Shown here: positions 34,108 to 41,985 of the stretch, piece by piece | Layout of the letters: each line of letters opens with the position of its first letter | Numbering within the stretch: the stretch's first letter is position 1 | Source of the DNA: CALBTQ01 sp036725605 | Lineage (GTDB): Bacteria; Lernaellota; Lernaellaia; Lernaellales; Lernaellaceae | Assembly: GCA_036725605.1 (NCBI GenBank) | Contig: DAIMDW010000029.1 | Location: 1-64,000, forward strand | Direction: 5' to 3' | Length of the DNA stretch: 64,000 nucleotides | Translations under genes and position numbers: made by a program | Notes under the pieces: model-generated | The model's database searches: none | The model's input: the letters and a program-made list of their open reading frames with translations, nothing else | What the model was told of the DNA's origin: nothing

Positions 34108-35313
34108 ATGAACCATCGCACCATGCGAATACTGATAATAATTTGCTTGCTGTTCGCCCTGCCGCTCGGCTGCGGCGACGATGACGACGATAACGACAAC
34201 GACCCGGCGGACGATGACGGCGATGACGACGTCGCGGACGACGACCTCGACGACGATACGGCCGACGACGACACGCTCGACGACGACACCGGCGACGACG
34301 ACACGCTCGACGACGACGTCGGCGACGACGACACGCTCGACGACGACACCTACGCGCCGCTCGAACCCGATTACGACACCGACTTCGACGGCTTCGGCCG
34401 CGACGCCACCGGCGGCGAAGGCGGCGACGTGCGGACGGTCACCTCGTTGGACGACAGCGGCCCGGGCACGTTGCGCGACATCGTGACCGGCGCGACCGGC
34501 CCGACGATCGTGCAATTCGCCGTCGACGGCGAGATCTCGCTGCAGAGCGTGCTCGACCTGCCCTCGGACATTACGGTGGATGCGCGCGGTCGCGACGTGA
34601 CCATCACCGACAACGGGTTTCGCATCCTCGCGCAGACGAACATCGTGCTGATGAATCTCGCCTTCCGCGACATGTCGACCCTCGGCGCCGACAGCATCCA
34701 GATTCACGAGGGCAGCCGCGACATCGTCATCTTCCATTGCTTTTTCGACAGCGCGGGCATGATGCCCTTCCAGACCGACCTACCCGACGAGCAGATTTCG
34801 ATCATCTTCGGCAGCGGCGACATCACCATTTCCTGGTGCCGTTTCACCAATCACGACAAGGTCTTGCTGTTCGGCAACGGCGACGCGCCGGCGAGCGTAG
34901 ACAAGGACATTCGCGTCACGCTGCACCACAATCTGTTTGAAGACACCGGGCGGCGGCATCCGTATTTGCGCTACGGCCAGGTCGATTTGTACAACAACGT
35001 CATCCGCGACTGGACTTTCTACATCGACAAAACTTACGGCACGCGCTGCGAGTCCGACGGCGAGATTCTGGCCGAGGCCAATTGGTATGCGCAAAGCAAC
35101 CCGCTGTATTTCCGCGGCGCCTATGCGCGGCTGGGCGGTAAGATCCGGCAGATGAACAACGTGGTCACCGAAACGTGGATCGCGCTGGAGGAAAGCCGGC
35201 CGGACGAGGTGTTCGCGCGGCCCTACGACGCGGCGGTCAACGAGCCCACCGCCGAGATGGTGACCATGCTCGAGCAGCACGCGGGCAACACCATGCCCGC
35301 GCCCGCCCGGTAA
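34108..35313 (+). CDS. Pectate lyase-like (PL1) lipoprotein with DDDT linker
   Basis: A 401-residue lipoprotein. The ATG at 34108 has GGGAG 7 bases upstream, and the signal ends ALPLGC (Gly at +2). Residues about 22-82 are the DDDT linker. The rest is a right-handed parallel beta-helix of the pectate lyase type: DGFGRDATGGEGGDVRTVTS, GPGTLRDIV, ISWCRFTNHDK, TLHHNLFEDTGRRHPYLRYG and VDLYNNVIRDW. The catalytic Arg and calcium-binding Asp residues of PL1 enzymes match GRRHP and SWCRFTNHD. It should cleave polygalacturonate by beta-elimination at the cell surface. Its stop codon directly abuts that of the opposite DUF3343 gene (TAATTA). No secretion partner is nearby. Confidence 0.88.
   Translation: MNHRTMRILIIICLLFALPLGCGDDDDDNDNDPADDDGDDDVADDDLDDDTADDDTLDDDTGDDDTLDDDVGDDDTLDDDTYAPLEPDYDTDFDGFGRDATGGEGGDVRTVTSLDDSGPGTLRDIVTGATGPTIVQFAVDGEISLQSVLDLPSDITVDARGRDVTITDNGFRILAQTNIVLMNLAFRDMSTLGADSIQIHEGSRDIVIFHCFFDSAGMMPFQTDLPDEQISIIFGSGDITISWCRFTNHDKVLLFGNGDAPASVDKDIRVTLHHNLFEDTGRRHPYLRYGQVDLYNNVIRDWTFYIDKTYGTRCESDGEILAEANWYAQSNPLYFRGAYARLGGKIRQMNNVVTETWIALEESRPDEVFARPYDAAVNEPTAEMVTMLEQHAGNTMPAPAR
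34171..34353 (+). repeat. DDDT linker-coding repeat
   Basis: GAC-rich 12-base units with ACG/CTC variants encode the linker of the pectate lyase. Confidence 0.8.
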
Positions 35314-35541
35314 TTACACATCGCAAATGGCGCTGTACTCGACGCGACGCTCGGCGAACAGCGTTTCCACCGCCGCACGATCGTCGCGTCGAATACGGGC
35401 GCAAAAGCCGCAATCGCTGCTCAGGTGACGCGGCACGGGCATCAGCTTGACGCTCAGGTTCGCCTGCGTCAGTAGCTTTTCCGCCCGAATGGCGTGGTTG
35501 CTCGAATGAAACAGCACCACCGCCCATTGTTCATCGGCCAT
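35314..35541 (-). CDS. DUF3343 protein (putative Se/S carrier-like)
   Basis: A 75-residue cytoplasmic protein. The call rests on VVLFHSSNHAIRAEKLL, the central DCGFCARI Cys pair and a short beta-alpha fold, all typical of DUF3343. DUF3343 proteins often sit beside or are fused to YedF-like proteins, and are proposed to carry sulfur or selenium. It lies 18 bases after the TusA-like gene on the same strand and probably forms one unit with YedE. Its stop abuts the pectate lyase stop. Confidence 0.75.
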   Translation of the reverse strand: MADEQWAVVLFHSSNHAIRAEKLLTQANLSVKLMPVPRHLSSDCGFCARIRRDDRAAVETLFAERRVEYSAICDV

Positions 35542-35559
35542 GCGTCACCTCGCGAACCT

Positions 35560-35772
35560 TTATTTGTCGATCACCAACCGAAAGCCGTCGTCGATCGGCT
35601 CGACCTTCACCCGATACCCAAGCTGCCCGACCGTGCGCTTGACGTTTTCGCGCGAGGTCACGGTTTCCACCAACACCTCCAGCGATTCGTTCGCCGGCAA
35701 ATCCTGCAACGCCTTGCGCGTACGAATGACCGGTTCGGGACAACTCAAACCGCGCACATCGATGGATTTCAT
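35560..35772 (-). CDS. TusA/SirA family sulfurtransferase
   Basis: A 70-residue protein with the family Cys-Pro-x-Pro motif (GLSCPEPVIRT, Cys11) followed by a two-layer alpha/beta fold (LEVLVETVTSRENVKRTVGQLGY). In the TusA family that Cys carries a persulfide, or selenium in the related YedF proteins. It lies between YedE and DUF3343, 12 bases from YedE, so a selenium or sulfur relay role is likely. A ribosome site (AGGAG) precedes the ATG. Confidence 0.9.
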   Translation of the reverse strand: MKSIDVRGLSCPEPVIRTRKALQDLPANESLEVLVETVTSRENVKRTVGQLGYRVKVEPIDDGFRLVIDK

Positions 35773-35784
35773 CGTCGCTTCTCC

Positions 35785-36888
35785 TTAGTCCATTTTTTCG
35801 CGCAGGGCGAAGCCCAGCACCACACAAAACACGAGGCCGACGATCACCGCGATCTGCCCGTTCAGGCCCGGCCCGCCGACCTGCAAAACGCCTTCGACCA
35901 TCTTGTCGGGCGCGCCGGCCAGGGCGAAATTGTGCGCGATTCCCGCGCCGACGATCATCCCCAGGACGAACACCGCGCTGTCGCCGTCGCCTTCGCCGGA
36001 CAAAAACAACTGCCGGCCCGGGCAGCCGCCGGCCAACGCAAAGGCCAGGCCCGCCAGGGTCATGCCGAGGAAATTCCACACGTGATTGCTGTGCGCCACC
36101 GGCATCGCGCTCATGCCGAATTTGGTCTGGCCCAGCGCCAGGTTGACGCCGAAGGCGACCACGACCAGGGCCAACACGCCGATCAGCAAATGGCTGTCGC
36201 GCAGCATGATCACGTCGCGCAACGCGCCCATTGTGCAAAACCGTGTGCGCTGCGCGATAAAGCCGATCAGCAAACCGACCAACAAGGAAATACCGATCGC
36301 CGCATGCAGCGAACCCGGACCCTTTTCACTGGCGAAAATGAACGCCGGTTTGAACAACGCCAGCAACAGGATCGTCGCCATCAACAGCGGCATGATCCAT
36401 CCGACCATCGGCCTGGCCTTGTACGAACGGCCCAGGGTGTAGCCGTTCTTCAAAAACCAAACGCCCACGGCGATGCCCGCCGCCAATCCGGCCAGACCGA
36501 TCACCGCGTTCAGATCGCCGCCGGCCAGGCGCAACAACGCGCGCCACGGGCATCCCAGAAACGCCAACGCGCCGATCATCGCGAATAAGCCCAGCACGAA
36601 GCGCACTATCGGCGCCGATCCGGCGCGTGGACGAAACTCGCCGAAGCTAAGCGCGGCCAGCAATGAACCGAGCACGAACGCCGGAATTTCCGGCCGCAGG
36701 TACTGCACCACGCCCGCGCGATGCAAGCCCAGTGCGCCGGCGATATCGCGCTCGAAGCACGCCACGCAAATGCCCATGTTCGGTGGATTGCCCAGCTTCT
36801 GCAGCAACGCGGCCAACAGGCCGATCAACCCGCCGGCCGCCACGATGCCCCATCGCGAGGCAAAAAATTCGGTCAATTTGTCGCGCAT
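35785..36888 (-). CDS. yedE: YedE-family putative selenium/sulfur transporter
   Basis: This 367-residue inner-membrane protein has about ten hydrophobic segments. It shows the two Cys-containing family stretches: PPNMGICVACFERDIAGA near the N-terminus, and both RTRFCTMGALRD and AGGCPGRQLF in the second half, the internal duplication of YeeE/YedE permeases. The grouping with a TusA-like and a DUF3343 protein matches the selenium-linked YedE cassette rather than the thiosulfate-uptake YeeE pair. It probably imports selenite-derived or thio compounds. The ATG at 36888 has GAGGGG upstream. A promoter-like sequence at 37166-37194 would give a leader of about 270 bases with a hairpin and a small ORF overlapping the start by 16 bases. 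No other selenium genes are in the window. Confidence 0.85.
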   Translation of the reverse strand: MRDKLTEFFASRWGIVAAGGLIGLLAALLQKLGNPPNMGICVACFERDIAGALGLHRAGVVQYLRPEIPAFVLGSLLAALSFGEFRPRAGSAPIVRFVLGLFAMIGALAFLGCPWRALLRLAGGDLNAVIGLAGLAAGIAVGVWFLKNGYTLGRSYKARPMVGWIMPLLMATILLLALFKPAFIFASEKGPGSLHAAIGISLLVGLLIGFIAQRTRFCTMGALRDVIMLRDSHLLIGVLALVVVAFGVNLALGQTKFGMSAMPVAHSNHVWNFLGMTLAGLAFALAGGCPGRQLFLSGEGDGDSAVFVLGMIVGAGIAHNFALAGAPDKMVEGVLQVGGPGLNGQIAVIVGLVFCVVLGFALREKMD

Positions 36889-36977
36889 TTCCCCTCCTGT
36901 ACATAAGTCCGTCCGACGAAGCGGCGCCCACGTTCGTCAAAAGACGGACATCCCGTTTCGTCATGCGGTGATTTCAT
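36873..36977 (-). CDS. Possible 34-residue leader ORF overlapping yedE
   Basis: A short ORF (MKSPHDETGCPSFDERGRR...) has a good ribosome site (GGAGAAGGAT) and overlaps the yedE start by 16 bases. It could be translationally coupled to yedE or be chance. It has one Cys in the middle and one near the end, and no hydrophobic segment. Low certainty. Confidence 0.25.
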   Translation of the reverse strand: MKSPHDETGCPSFDERGRRFVGRTYVQEGKCATN

Positions 36978-37062
36978 ATCCTTCTCCGTGCCGGCTACGG
37001 TCGCCACCGCCGCCGACCGGAAAAGGATCAGGCGGAAACGCGCGGCAACCGGAACCGACAGA

Positions 37063-37092
37063 CCGAGGAAAGCCGGACCGCTTTCCCCTCGG
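37063..37092 (-). promoter_or_regulatory. Hairpin in the yedE leader
   Basis: On the minus strand CCGAGGGGAAAGC pairs with GCTTTCCTCGG with a two-base bulge, an 11-bp stem. No T run follows, so it is not a simple terminator. It lies between the probable promoter and the small ORF before yedE. Confidence 0.35.
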
Positions 37093-37165
37093 CAATTCAT
37101 CTACGATGTTTGCTGAAATACATCTCTCGTCTCGTCGTTCCAGTTATTGGTTTGAAAGTACAAGC

Positions 37166-37194
37166 ATCATGGATAACCCATAAATGATTGTCAA
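37166..37194 (-). promoter_or_regulatory. Sigma-70-like promoter for the yedE cassette
   Basis: On the minus strand a consensus TTGACA (37194-37189), 17-base spacer and CATGAT (37171-37166, 4 of 6). The predicted start is around 37159. Confidence 0.45.
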
Positions 37195-37212
37195 CGTACC
37201 GTTTGACGGAAA

Positions 37213-37737
37213 TCAGATGTTCCAGGTCACCCAACGACCGAAGGCCAGCAACAGCCAGACCGACGGTCCGTAGGCCAGCAGACCGGCGCCAAAGGTCATC
37301 GCCAAGGCGCGGCGGGATAGAATCTCCTCACGCCGGGCTTGGCGGAACAGGAGGATCGTCAGCGGCAGTTCCAACAGCAGCGCGGTGATTACGCCGGGCA
37401 CGTAAGAGGCCGCCAGGATCGTGCCGCCGACGTGCGTGAGGATGTTCAGCGCCATGATCGCCTGCAGGCCCAGCAGCACGTATAAACGCTTGCTGCCGCG
37501 CGGCGCGCTCCAACAGGCGATGGCCAGCGCCCAGCCGATCAGCGTGGCCAGAATGATCGCCACCAGCATCTGATCGGCGGTGACATACATCATGTTCTGC
37601 AGGCGCCCGCCGGTGAGCGTTTCCACGCCGCCCGCTTCCTCCAAGTTGTGCAGCGTGAAAAACAGGGGGATCAGCAGCAACATCGCGCGTAGGGCGCGGC
37701 TGGGCGGAACGGCTGAAGTCGGTGCGGCGTTTGACAT
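37213..37737 (-). CDS. HXXEE-domain membrane protein
   Basis: A 174-residue inner-membrane protein with about five hydrophobic segments. The defining His-x-x-Glu-Glu motif is HNLEE at the end of the first helix (IPLFFTLHNLEEAGG), a probable metal or proton site. The ATG at 37737 is preferred to an upstream TTG, although neither has a strong ribosome site. The family is widespread and uncharacterised. It is divergent from the pyrH operon and shares the intergenic region with its promoter. Confidence 0.75.
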   Translation of the reverse strand: MSNAAPTSAVPPSRALRAMLLLIPLFFTLHNLEEAGGVETLTGGRLQNMMYVTADQMLVAIILATLIGWALAIACWSAPRGSKRLYVLLGLQAIMALNILTHVGGTILAASYVPGVITALLLELPLTILLFRQARREEILSRRALAMTFGAGLLAYGPSVWLLLAFGRWVTWNI

Positions 37738-37820
37738 GCCGCTTACTGTTGGGGCAGTCGGGTGATCTGTCAATAGTGCCTGGCGTTGACGAACTTTTTT
37801 CCGCGATTTTCACCTTGCCC

Positions 37821-37849
37821 TTGCCCAAGCACCTGCGGTTTTGTAGGAT
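37821..37849 (+). promoter_or_regulatory. Promoter-like sequence before pyrH
   Basis: TTGCCC, a 17-base spacer, then TAGGAT, each 4 of 6 to consensus. It lies 34 bases before the pyrH ATG. Confidence 0.35.
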
Positions 37850-37882
37850 TCCATCGGCCCACACCAGGGTTAAGGAGTTGGT

Positions 37883-38599
37883 ATGTCAAAGGGTAAGTAC
37901 GAGCGCGTTTTGCTGAAATTGTCGGGCGAAGCGCTGATGGGCAAGGCCGGTTACGGCATCGACGATGAAGTGCTGGCCGAAGTGGCCGGTGAAGTGACCG
38001 AGGCCGCCAGGTTGGGCGTGCAGATCGGCGTGGTGCTCGGCGGCGGGAACATCTTCCGCGGCATGAAGGGCGCCAGCAAGGGCATGAACCGCGCCAGCGC
38101 CGACTACATGGGCATGCTGGCCACAGTGATGAACGCTCTGGCCATGCAGCACGCGCTGGAGCAGGCCGGCTGCCAGACCCGGGTGATGAGCGCCCTGCCC
38201 ATGCAGGCCGTGGCCGAGCCGTACATCCGCCAGCGGGCGATTCATCATCTGGAATCCGGCTACGTGGTGATTTTCTGCGCCGGCACCGGCTTGCCGTTTT
38301 TCACCACCGACACCGCCGCCGCGTTGCGCGCCGCCGAAATCGGCGCGAGTGTGCTGCTCAAGGCGACCAAGGTCGAGGGCGTGTACGACAGCGACCCGGT
38401 GACCAATCCCGATGCGAACTTCTATAAAAATCTGACGTTCACCCAGGTTCTTTCCGACAACCTGCGGGTGATGGACGCCGCGGCGATCAGCCTGTGCCGC
38501 GACAACGCCATCCCGGTGGTTGTCTTCAATCTGAAAAAACGCGGGAACATCATTCGCGTGTTGAATGGCGAGCCCGTCGGAACGCTAATCAAGGAGTAG
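37883..38599 (+). CDS. pyrH: UMP kinase
   Basis: A 238-residue hexameric nucleoside monophosphate kinase phosphorylating UMP to UDP. It has the bacterial UMPK sequence throughout: VLLKLSGEALMG, VVLGGGNIFRG, GTGLPFFTTDTAAALRA, LLKATKVEGVYDSDP and a C-terminal VVFNLKKRGNI. Length is normal. GGAG precedes the ATG by 8 bases. It is the first gene of the operon and 3 bases from frr. In many bacteria pyrH-frr follows rpsB-tsf; here those are absent and the divergent HXXEE gene takes the upstream position. Confidence 0.97.
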   Translation: MSKGKYERVLLKLSGEALMGKAGYGIDDEVLAEVAGEVTEAARLGVQIGVVLGGGNIFRGMKGASKGMNRASADYMGMLATVMNALAMQHALEQAGCQTRVMSALPMQAVAEPYIRQRAIHHLESGYVVIFCAGTGLPFFTTDTAAALRAAEIGASVLLKATKVEGVYDSDPVTNPDANFYKNLTFTQVLSDNLRVMDAAAISLCRDNAIPVVVFNLKKRGNIIRVLNGEPVGTLIKE

Positions 38600-38602
38600 A
38601 TC

Positions 38603-39160
38603 GTGATTAATGAAGTGCTTGAATCCGGCAAAGACGGAATGGAAAAGAGCATTCAGAATCTCAGCCGCGAGTTGGTCAAGATCCGCACCGGCCGCGCGAA
38701 CCCGGCGATCCTCGATGCGATCCGCGTCGACTACTACGGCACCCCCACGCCGCTGAACCAGATGGCCACCATCGCGGTGCCCGAATCGCGCCTGATCGTC
38801 ATTTCGCCGTGGGAAAACAAGTTGTGCAACGACATCGCCAAGGCCATCCAGAGCAGCGACCTGGGCCTGAATCCGAGCAACGACGGCAAGGTCGTGCGCA
38901 TTTCCTTCCCGCCGCTGACCGAGGATCGTCGCAAGGAACTGGCCAAGCAGATCAAGAAAATCGGCGAGGACCACAAGATCGTCATCCGCAAGGAACGGCG
39001 TGACGCCAACGAGATGCTCAAGGAACTGGAGAAGGACGGCGAAATCTCCGAAGACGACATGCACAAAGGCATCGACCGCGTACAGAAACTGCATGACGAT
39101 TTCATCAAGAAGATCGACGAAATCGTCGCCGTCAAGGAAAAGGAGATCATGGAGATCTAA
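38603..39160 (+). CDS. frr: Ribosome recycling factor
   Basis: A 185-residue protein that with EF-G splits the post-termination ribosome. It shows LVKIRTGRANPAILD, YYGTPTPLNQMATI and VRISFPPLTEDRRKELAKQIKKIGED, all family hallmarks. The GTG start at 38603 has AAGGAG 8 bases upstream within the pyrH end. It is 5 bases from uppS. Confidence 0.97.
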   Translation: MINEVLESGKDGMEKSIQNLSRELVKIRTGRANPAILDAIRVDYYGTPTPLNQMATIAVPESRLIVISPWENKLCNDIAKAIQSSDLGLNPSNDGKVVRISFPPLTEDRRKELAKQIKKIGEDHKIVIRKERRDANEMLKELEKDGEISEDDMHKGIDRVQKLHDDFIKKIDEIVAVKEKEIMEI

Positions 39161-39165
39161 GGCGC

Positions 39166-39933
39166 ATGACTTCATCGCAGCCCGATCCCCTGTTTGCCGA
39201 TCTCGATCGTCGCCGTCTGCCGCAACACATTGCGATCATCATGGACGGCAACGGGCGCTGGGCGAAGATGCGCGGCCTGCCCCGCATGCAAGGGCACTCC
39301 CGGGGCCTGGACGCCGCGCGCGAAATCATCAAGGCCTGCGCACAACTGAAAATTGAGTATCTCACGCTCTATGCGTTTTCCACCGAAAACTGGCGCCGCC
39401 CCACCGCCGAGGTCGACGCCCTTTTTCATCTAATGACCGACGCCATTGCGCAAGAGCTGCCCGACTTGCTCAAGCACGACGTGCGCCTGCGGACGATCGG
39501 CGATCTGTCGCGCCTGCCCGCCAAAGCGCGTGAAGCCGTGCACGGGGCGATCGAGCAAACCGCCAACGGCAAGGGCCTGACGCTGACGGTCGCGCTGTCC
39601 TATTCGGGGCGCGACGAACTGGTGCGGGCGGTGCGCAACATCGCCGCCGACGTGCAAACCGGTGCGCTCGATCCGCAACGGCTCGACGAAAATATCTTCG
39701 CCGGCTTCCTGGACACGGCCGGCTTGCCCGATCCCGATTTGCTGATTCGCACCAGCGGCGAAATGCGCCTGTCGAATTTTCTGTTGTGGCAGGTCGCCTA
39801 CGCCGAGCTGTATGTGACCGACACCCTGTGGCCCGACTTCTCGCCCGCCGAGTTGCAGCGGGCGTTGCATTCCTTCGCCGACCGCGAACGGCGGTTCGGC
39901 CGCACGGGCGAACAACTCGCGACGGACCGCTGA
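39166..39933 (+). CDS. uppS: Isoprenyl transferase (undecaprenyl diphosphate synthase)
   Basis: A 255-residue cis-prenyltransferase. It has the catalytic Asp27 in IAIIMDGNGRWA, the LTLYAFSTENWRRP stretch, a TVALSYSGRDEL motif, and the substrate-binding PDLLIRTSGEMRLSNFLLWQ followed by WPDF. It makes the C55 lipid carrier for peptidoglycan and O-antigen by condensing isopentenyl diphosphate units. It sits before cdsA and dxr, the usual order uppS-cdsA-dxr-rseP in Gram-negatives. Confidence 0.97.
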   Translation: MTSSQPDPLFADLDRRRLPQHIAIIMDGNGRWAKMRGLPRMQGHSRGLDAAREIIKACAQLKIEYLTLYAFSTENWRRPTAEVDALFHLMTDAIAQELPDLLKHDVRLRTIGDLSRLPAKAREAVHGAIEQTANGKGLTLTVALSYSGRDELVRAVRNIAADVQTGALDPQRLDENIFAGFLDTAGLPDPDLLIRTSGEMRLSNFLLWQVAYAELYVTDTLWPDFSPAELQRALHSFADRERRFGRTGEQLATDR

Positions 39934-39966
39934 CGCCGCGCCCATTCGCCGGGAAAGGATTTAAGC

Positions 39967-40800
39967 GTGGAACCGAAAAAAATCATCGTCGCGCTGGTGC
40001 TCTTGCCGGCGTTAATCTGGCTGATCGGCTGGGCGCCGCTCTGGATGCTGCTGGTCGTCATGCTCGTGCTCGGCGCGGGCCTGGGCGGTTGGGAAAGCGC
40101 GCAAATCGCCTTCGGTTCCGACGAAACCTATTACAAGTTGCTGGCCACCGTTTTTTCCATCGTGATGGCCCTGACCGCCGCGACCGCCGACGCCACCAAC
40201 ATCTGCCTGGGTCTGGTCGGCGTGTTTCTGGTCACCTTCCTGCTGACCGGCCTGTTCAGCGCCGATCTGTCGCAGGTGCTGCCGCGCACGGCCAAGGTAA
40301 TGTTCGTGGCCATCTACCCCGGTCTGCTGGCCGGCTACCTGGTCGCGTTGAAGAATCTCGAAATTTACGCCGACGACGCCAAGCTGCTGATGTTCCTCTT
40401 CGCGCTGGTCTGGATCAACGATTCGGGCGCCTATTTCGCCGGCAAATCGCTGGGCAAACATAAGATGTCGCCGCGCCTGAGCCCCAACAAAACCTGGGAA
40501 GGCGCGATCGGCGGCTTCGCGGCCACGGTGGTGCTGGGCGTGCTCATCGGCGCTTTCTCCGGCGCCTTCACCGTGCTCGAAGGATTCATCCTGGGCGTCA
40601 TCCTCGGCGTGGTCGGCCCGTTGGGCGACCTGATGGAATCGGCGATCAAACGCGGCGCGAACATCAAGGATTCGGGCACGTTGTTGCCCGGTCACGGCGG
40701 CGTCCTCGACCGCATCGACAGCGTGCTCGTGTGCGCGCCGATCCTCTATTACTACATCGTGTTGCGCGGCGCGCAGCAATTCCTGTCGCTGGTGGGGTAA
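39967..40800 (+). CDS. cdsA: Phosphatidate cytidylyltransferase
   Basis: A 277-residue inner-membrane enzyme with about eight hydrophobic segments that makes CDP-diacylglycerol from phosphatidate and CTP. The signature GDLMESAIKRGANIKDSGTL followed by LPGHGGVLDRIDS is complete at the C-terminal end, and the SPNKTWEGAIGG motif is present. The GTG start at 39967 follows a GGAAAGG ribosome site. It supplies both pssA branch enzymes in this operon. Confidence 0.95.
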   Translation: MEPKKIIVALVLLPALIWLIGWAPLWMLLVVMLVLGAGLGGWESAQIAFGSDETYYKLLATVFSIVMALTAATADATNICLGLVGVFLVTFLLTGLFSADLSQVLPRTAKVMFVAIYPGLLAGYLVALKNLEIYADDAKLLMFLFALVWINDSGAYFAGKSLGKHKMSPRLSPNKTWEGAIGGFAATVVLGVLIGAFSGAFTVLEGFILGVILGVVGPLGDLMESAIKRGANIKDSGTLLPGHGGVLDRIDSVLVCAPILYYYIVLRGAQQFLSLVG

Positions 40801-40803
40801 GCG

Positions 40804-41985
40804 ATGACCAAACCCATCGCCATTCTCGGCTCCACCGGCAGCATCGGCCGCTCCGCCCTGGGCGTGGCCGCGCGGCATCCGGACCGTCTGCGCATCGTGG
40901 CGCTGGCCGCGGGCGACAACGTCGAATTGCTTGCACAGCAAATTCAGCAATTCAAACCGGAAACGGTCAGCGTGCGCAGCGCCGAGGCCGCCGCGCGTCT
41001 GCGTGAGCTGGTCGGGGTCGACGGTCCGCGGATCGGTTGCGGCGAAGAGGGCGTGAACGCCGTGGCGACGCATCCGCAGGCGCAAATGGTGCTTTCGGCG
41101 ATCGTCGGCGCGGCGGGCCTGGTGCCCACCTGGCGGGCGATTGCGGCCGGCAAGGACATCGCGCTGGCCAACAAGGAAACGCTGGTCATGGCCGGCTCGC
41201 TGATCGTCAAGGCGGTCAAGGAGCACAACGTGCGCCTGCTGCCGGTCGATTCCGAGCACGCGGCGATCATGCAGTCGCTGGAAGGTCATCAGCACGGCGA
41301 AGTGCGGCGCATTGTCCTGACCGCCAGCGGCGGGCCCTTCCGCCAGTGGGAGCAAGAACGCATCGCCCGCGCCGGCAAGGCCGACGCCCTGGCCCACCCC
41401 ACCTGGAACATGGGCCCGAAGATCACCATCGACTCGGCGACGCTGATGAACAAGGGCCTCGAGGTCATCGAGGCGCGCTGGCTCTTCGACGTCGCGCCCG
41501 CGCAGATCGACGTGATCATCCACACCGAATCGATCATTCACAGCATGGTTGAGTTTCACGACGGACAGGTCGTCGCGCAGCTCGGCGTGCCGGACATGGC
41601 CGCGCCGATCGCTTATGCGCTGACCTATCCCAACCGCCTGCTCGACGTCGTGCAGCAGCTCGATCTGATAAAAATCGGCCGGTTAAACTTTTTTGCCGTC
41701 GATCGTGTCAAATTCCCATGTCTGGAAATGGCTTATCGGGCTCTGGCGCTCAACGAATTGGCCCCGGCGATTCTCAACGCCGCCAACGAAGTGGCCGTGC
41801 AGGCGTTTCTGGCCGAAAAGATCGGGTTCTATGACATCTCGCAAACGATCGAAAAAGTGCTTAAAATGGAACCTGGCGGGCCGGCAACCGATCTGGAGAC
41901 AGTACTAGCCGCCGATCGACGGGCTCGTGCCGCCGCCGCAACCATCGTCGATCGCCTGGCGCAGGAGAAAAACGAAACATGGTGA
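40804..41985 (+). CDS. dxr: 1-deoxy-D-xylulose 5-phosphate reductoisomerase
   Basis: A 393-residue NADPH enzyme converting DXP to methylerythritol phosphate in the non-mevalonate isoprenoid pathway. Motifs: GSTGSIGRSALGV (NADPH binding), ANKETLVMAG, PVDSEHAAIMQSL (metal site), LTASGGPFR, WNMGPKITIDSATLMNKGLE and HTESIIHSMVEF. Length is normal. The stop overlaps the rseP start by 7 bases. Together with uppS it links isoprenoid precursor and carrier synthesis. Confidence 0.97.
   Translation: MTKPIAILGSTGSIGRSALGVAARHPDRLRIVALAAGDNVELLAQQIQQFKPETVSVRSAEAAARLRELVGVDGPRIGCGEEGVNAVATHPQAQMVLSAIVGAAGLVPTWRAIAAGKDIALANKETLVMAGSLIVKAVKEHNVRLLPVDSEHAAIMQSLEGHQHGEVRRIVLTASGGPFRQWEQERIARAGKADALAHPTWNMGPKITIDSATLMNKGLEVIEARWLFDVAPAQIDVIIHTESIIHSMVEFHDGQVVAQLGVPDMAAPIAYALTYPNRLLDVVQQLDLIKIGRLNFFAVDRVKFPCLEMAYRALALNELAPAILNAANEVAVQAFLAEKIGFYDISQTIEKVLKMEPGGPATDLETVLAADRRARAAAATIVDRLAQEKNETW

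Larger units (their letters stand above)
36889..37212. other. Intergenic region: long leader of the selenium cassette
   Basis: About 320 bases between yedE and the HXXEE gene. It contains the minus-strand promoter-like sequence, the hairpin and the small ORF listed separately. No known riboswitch class is recognised. Confidence 0.5.
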
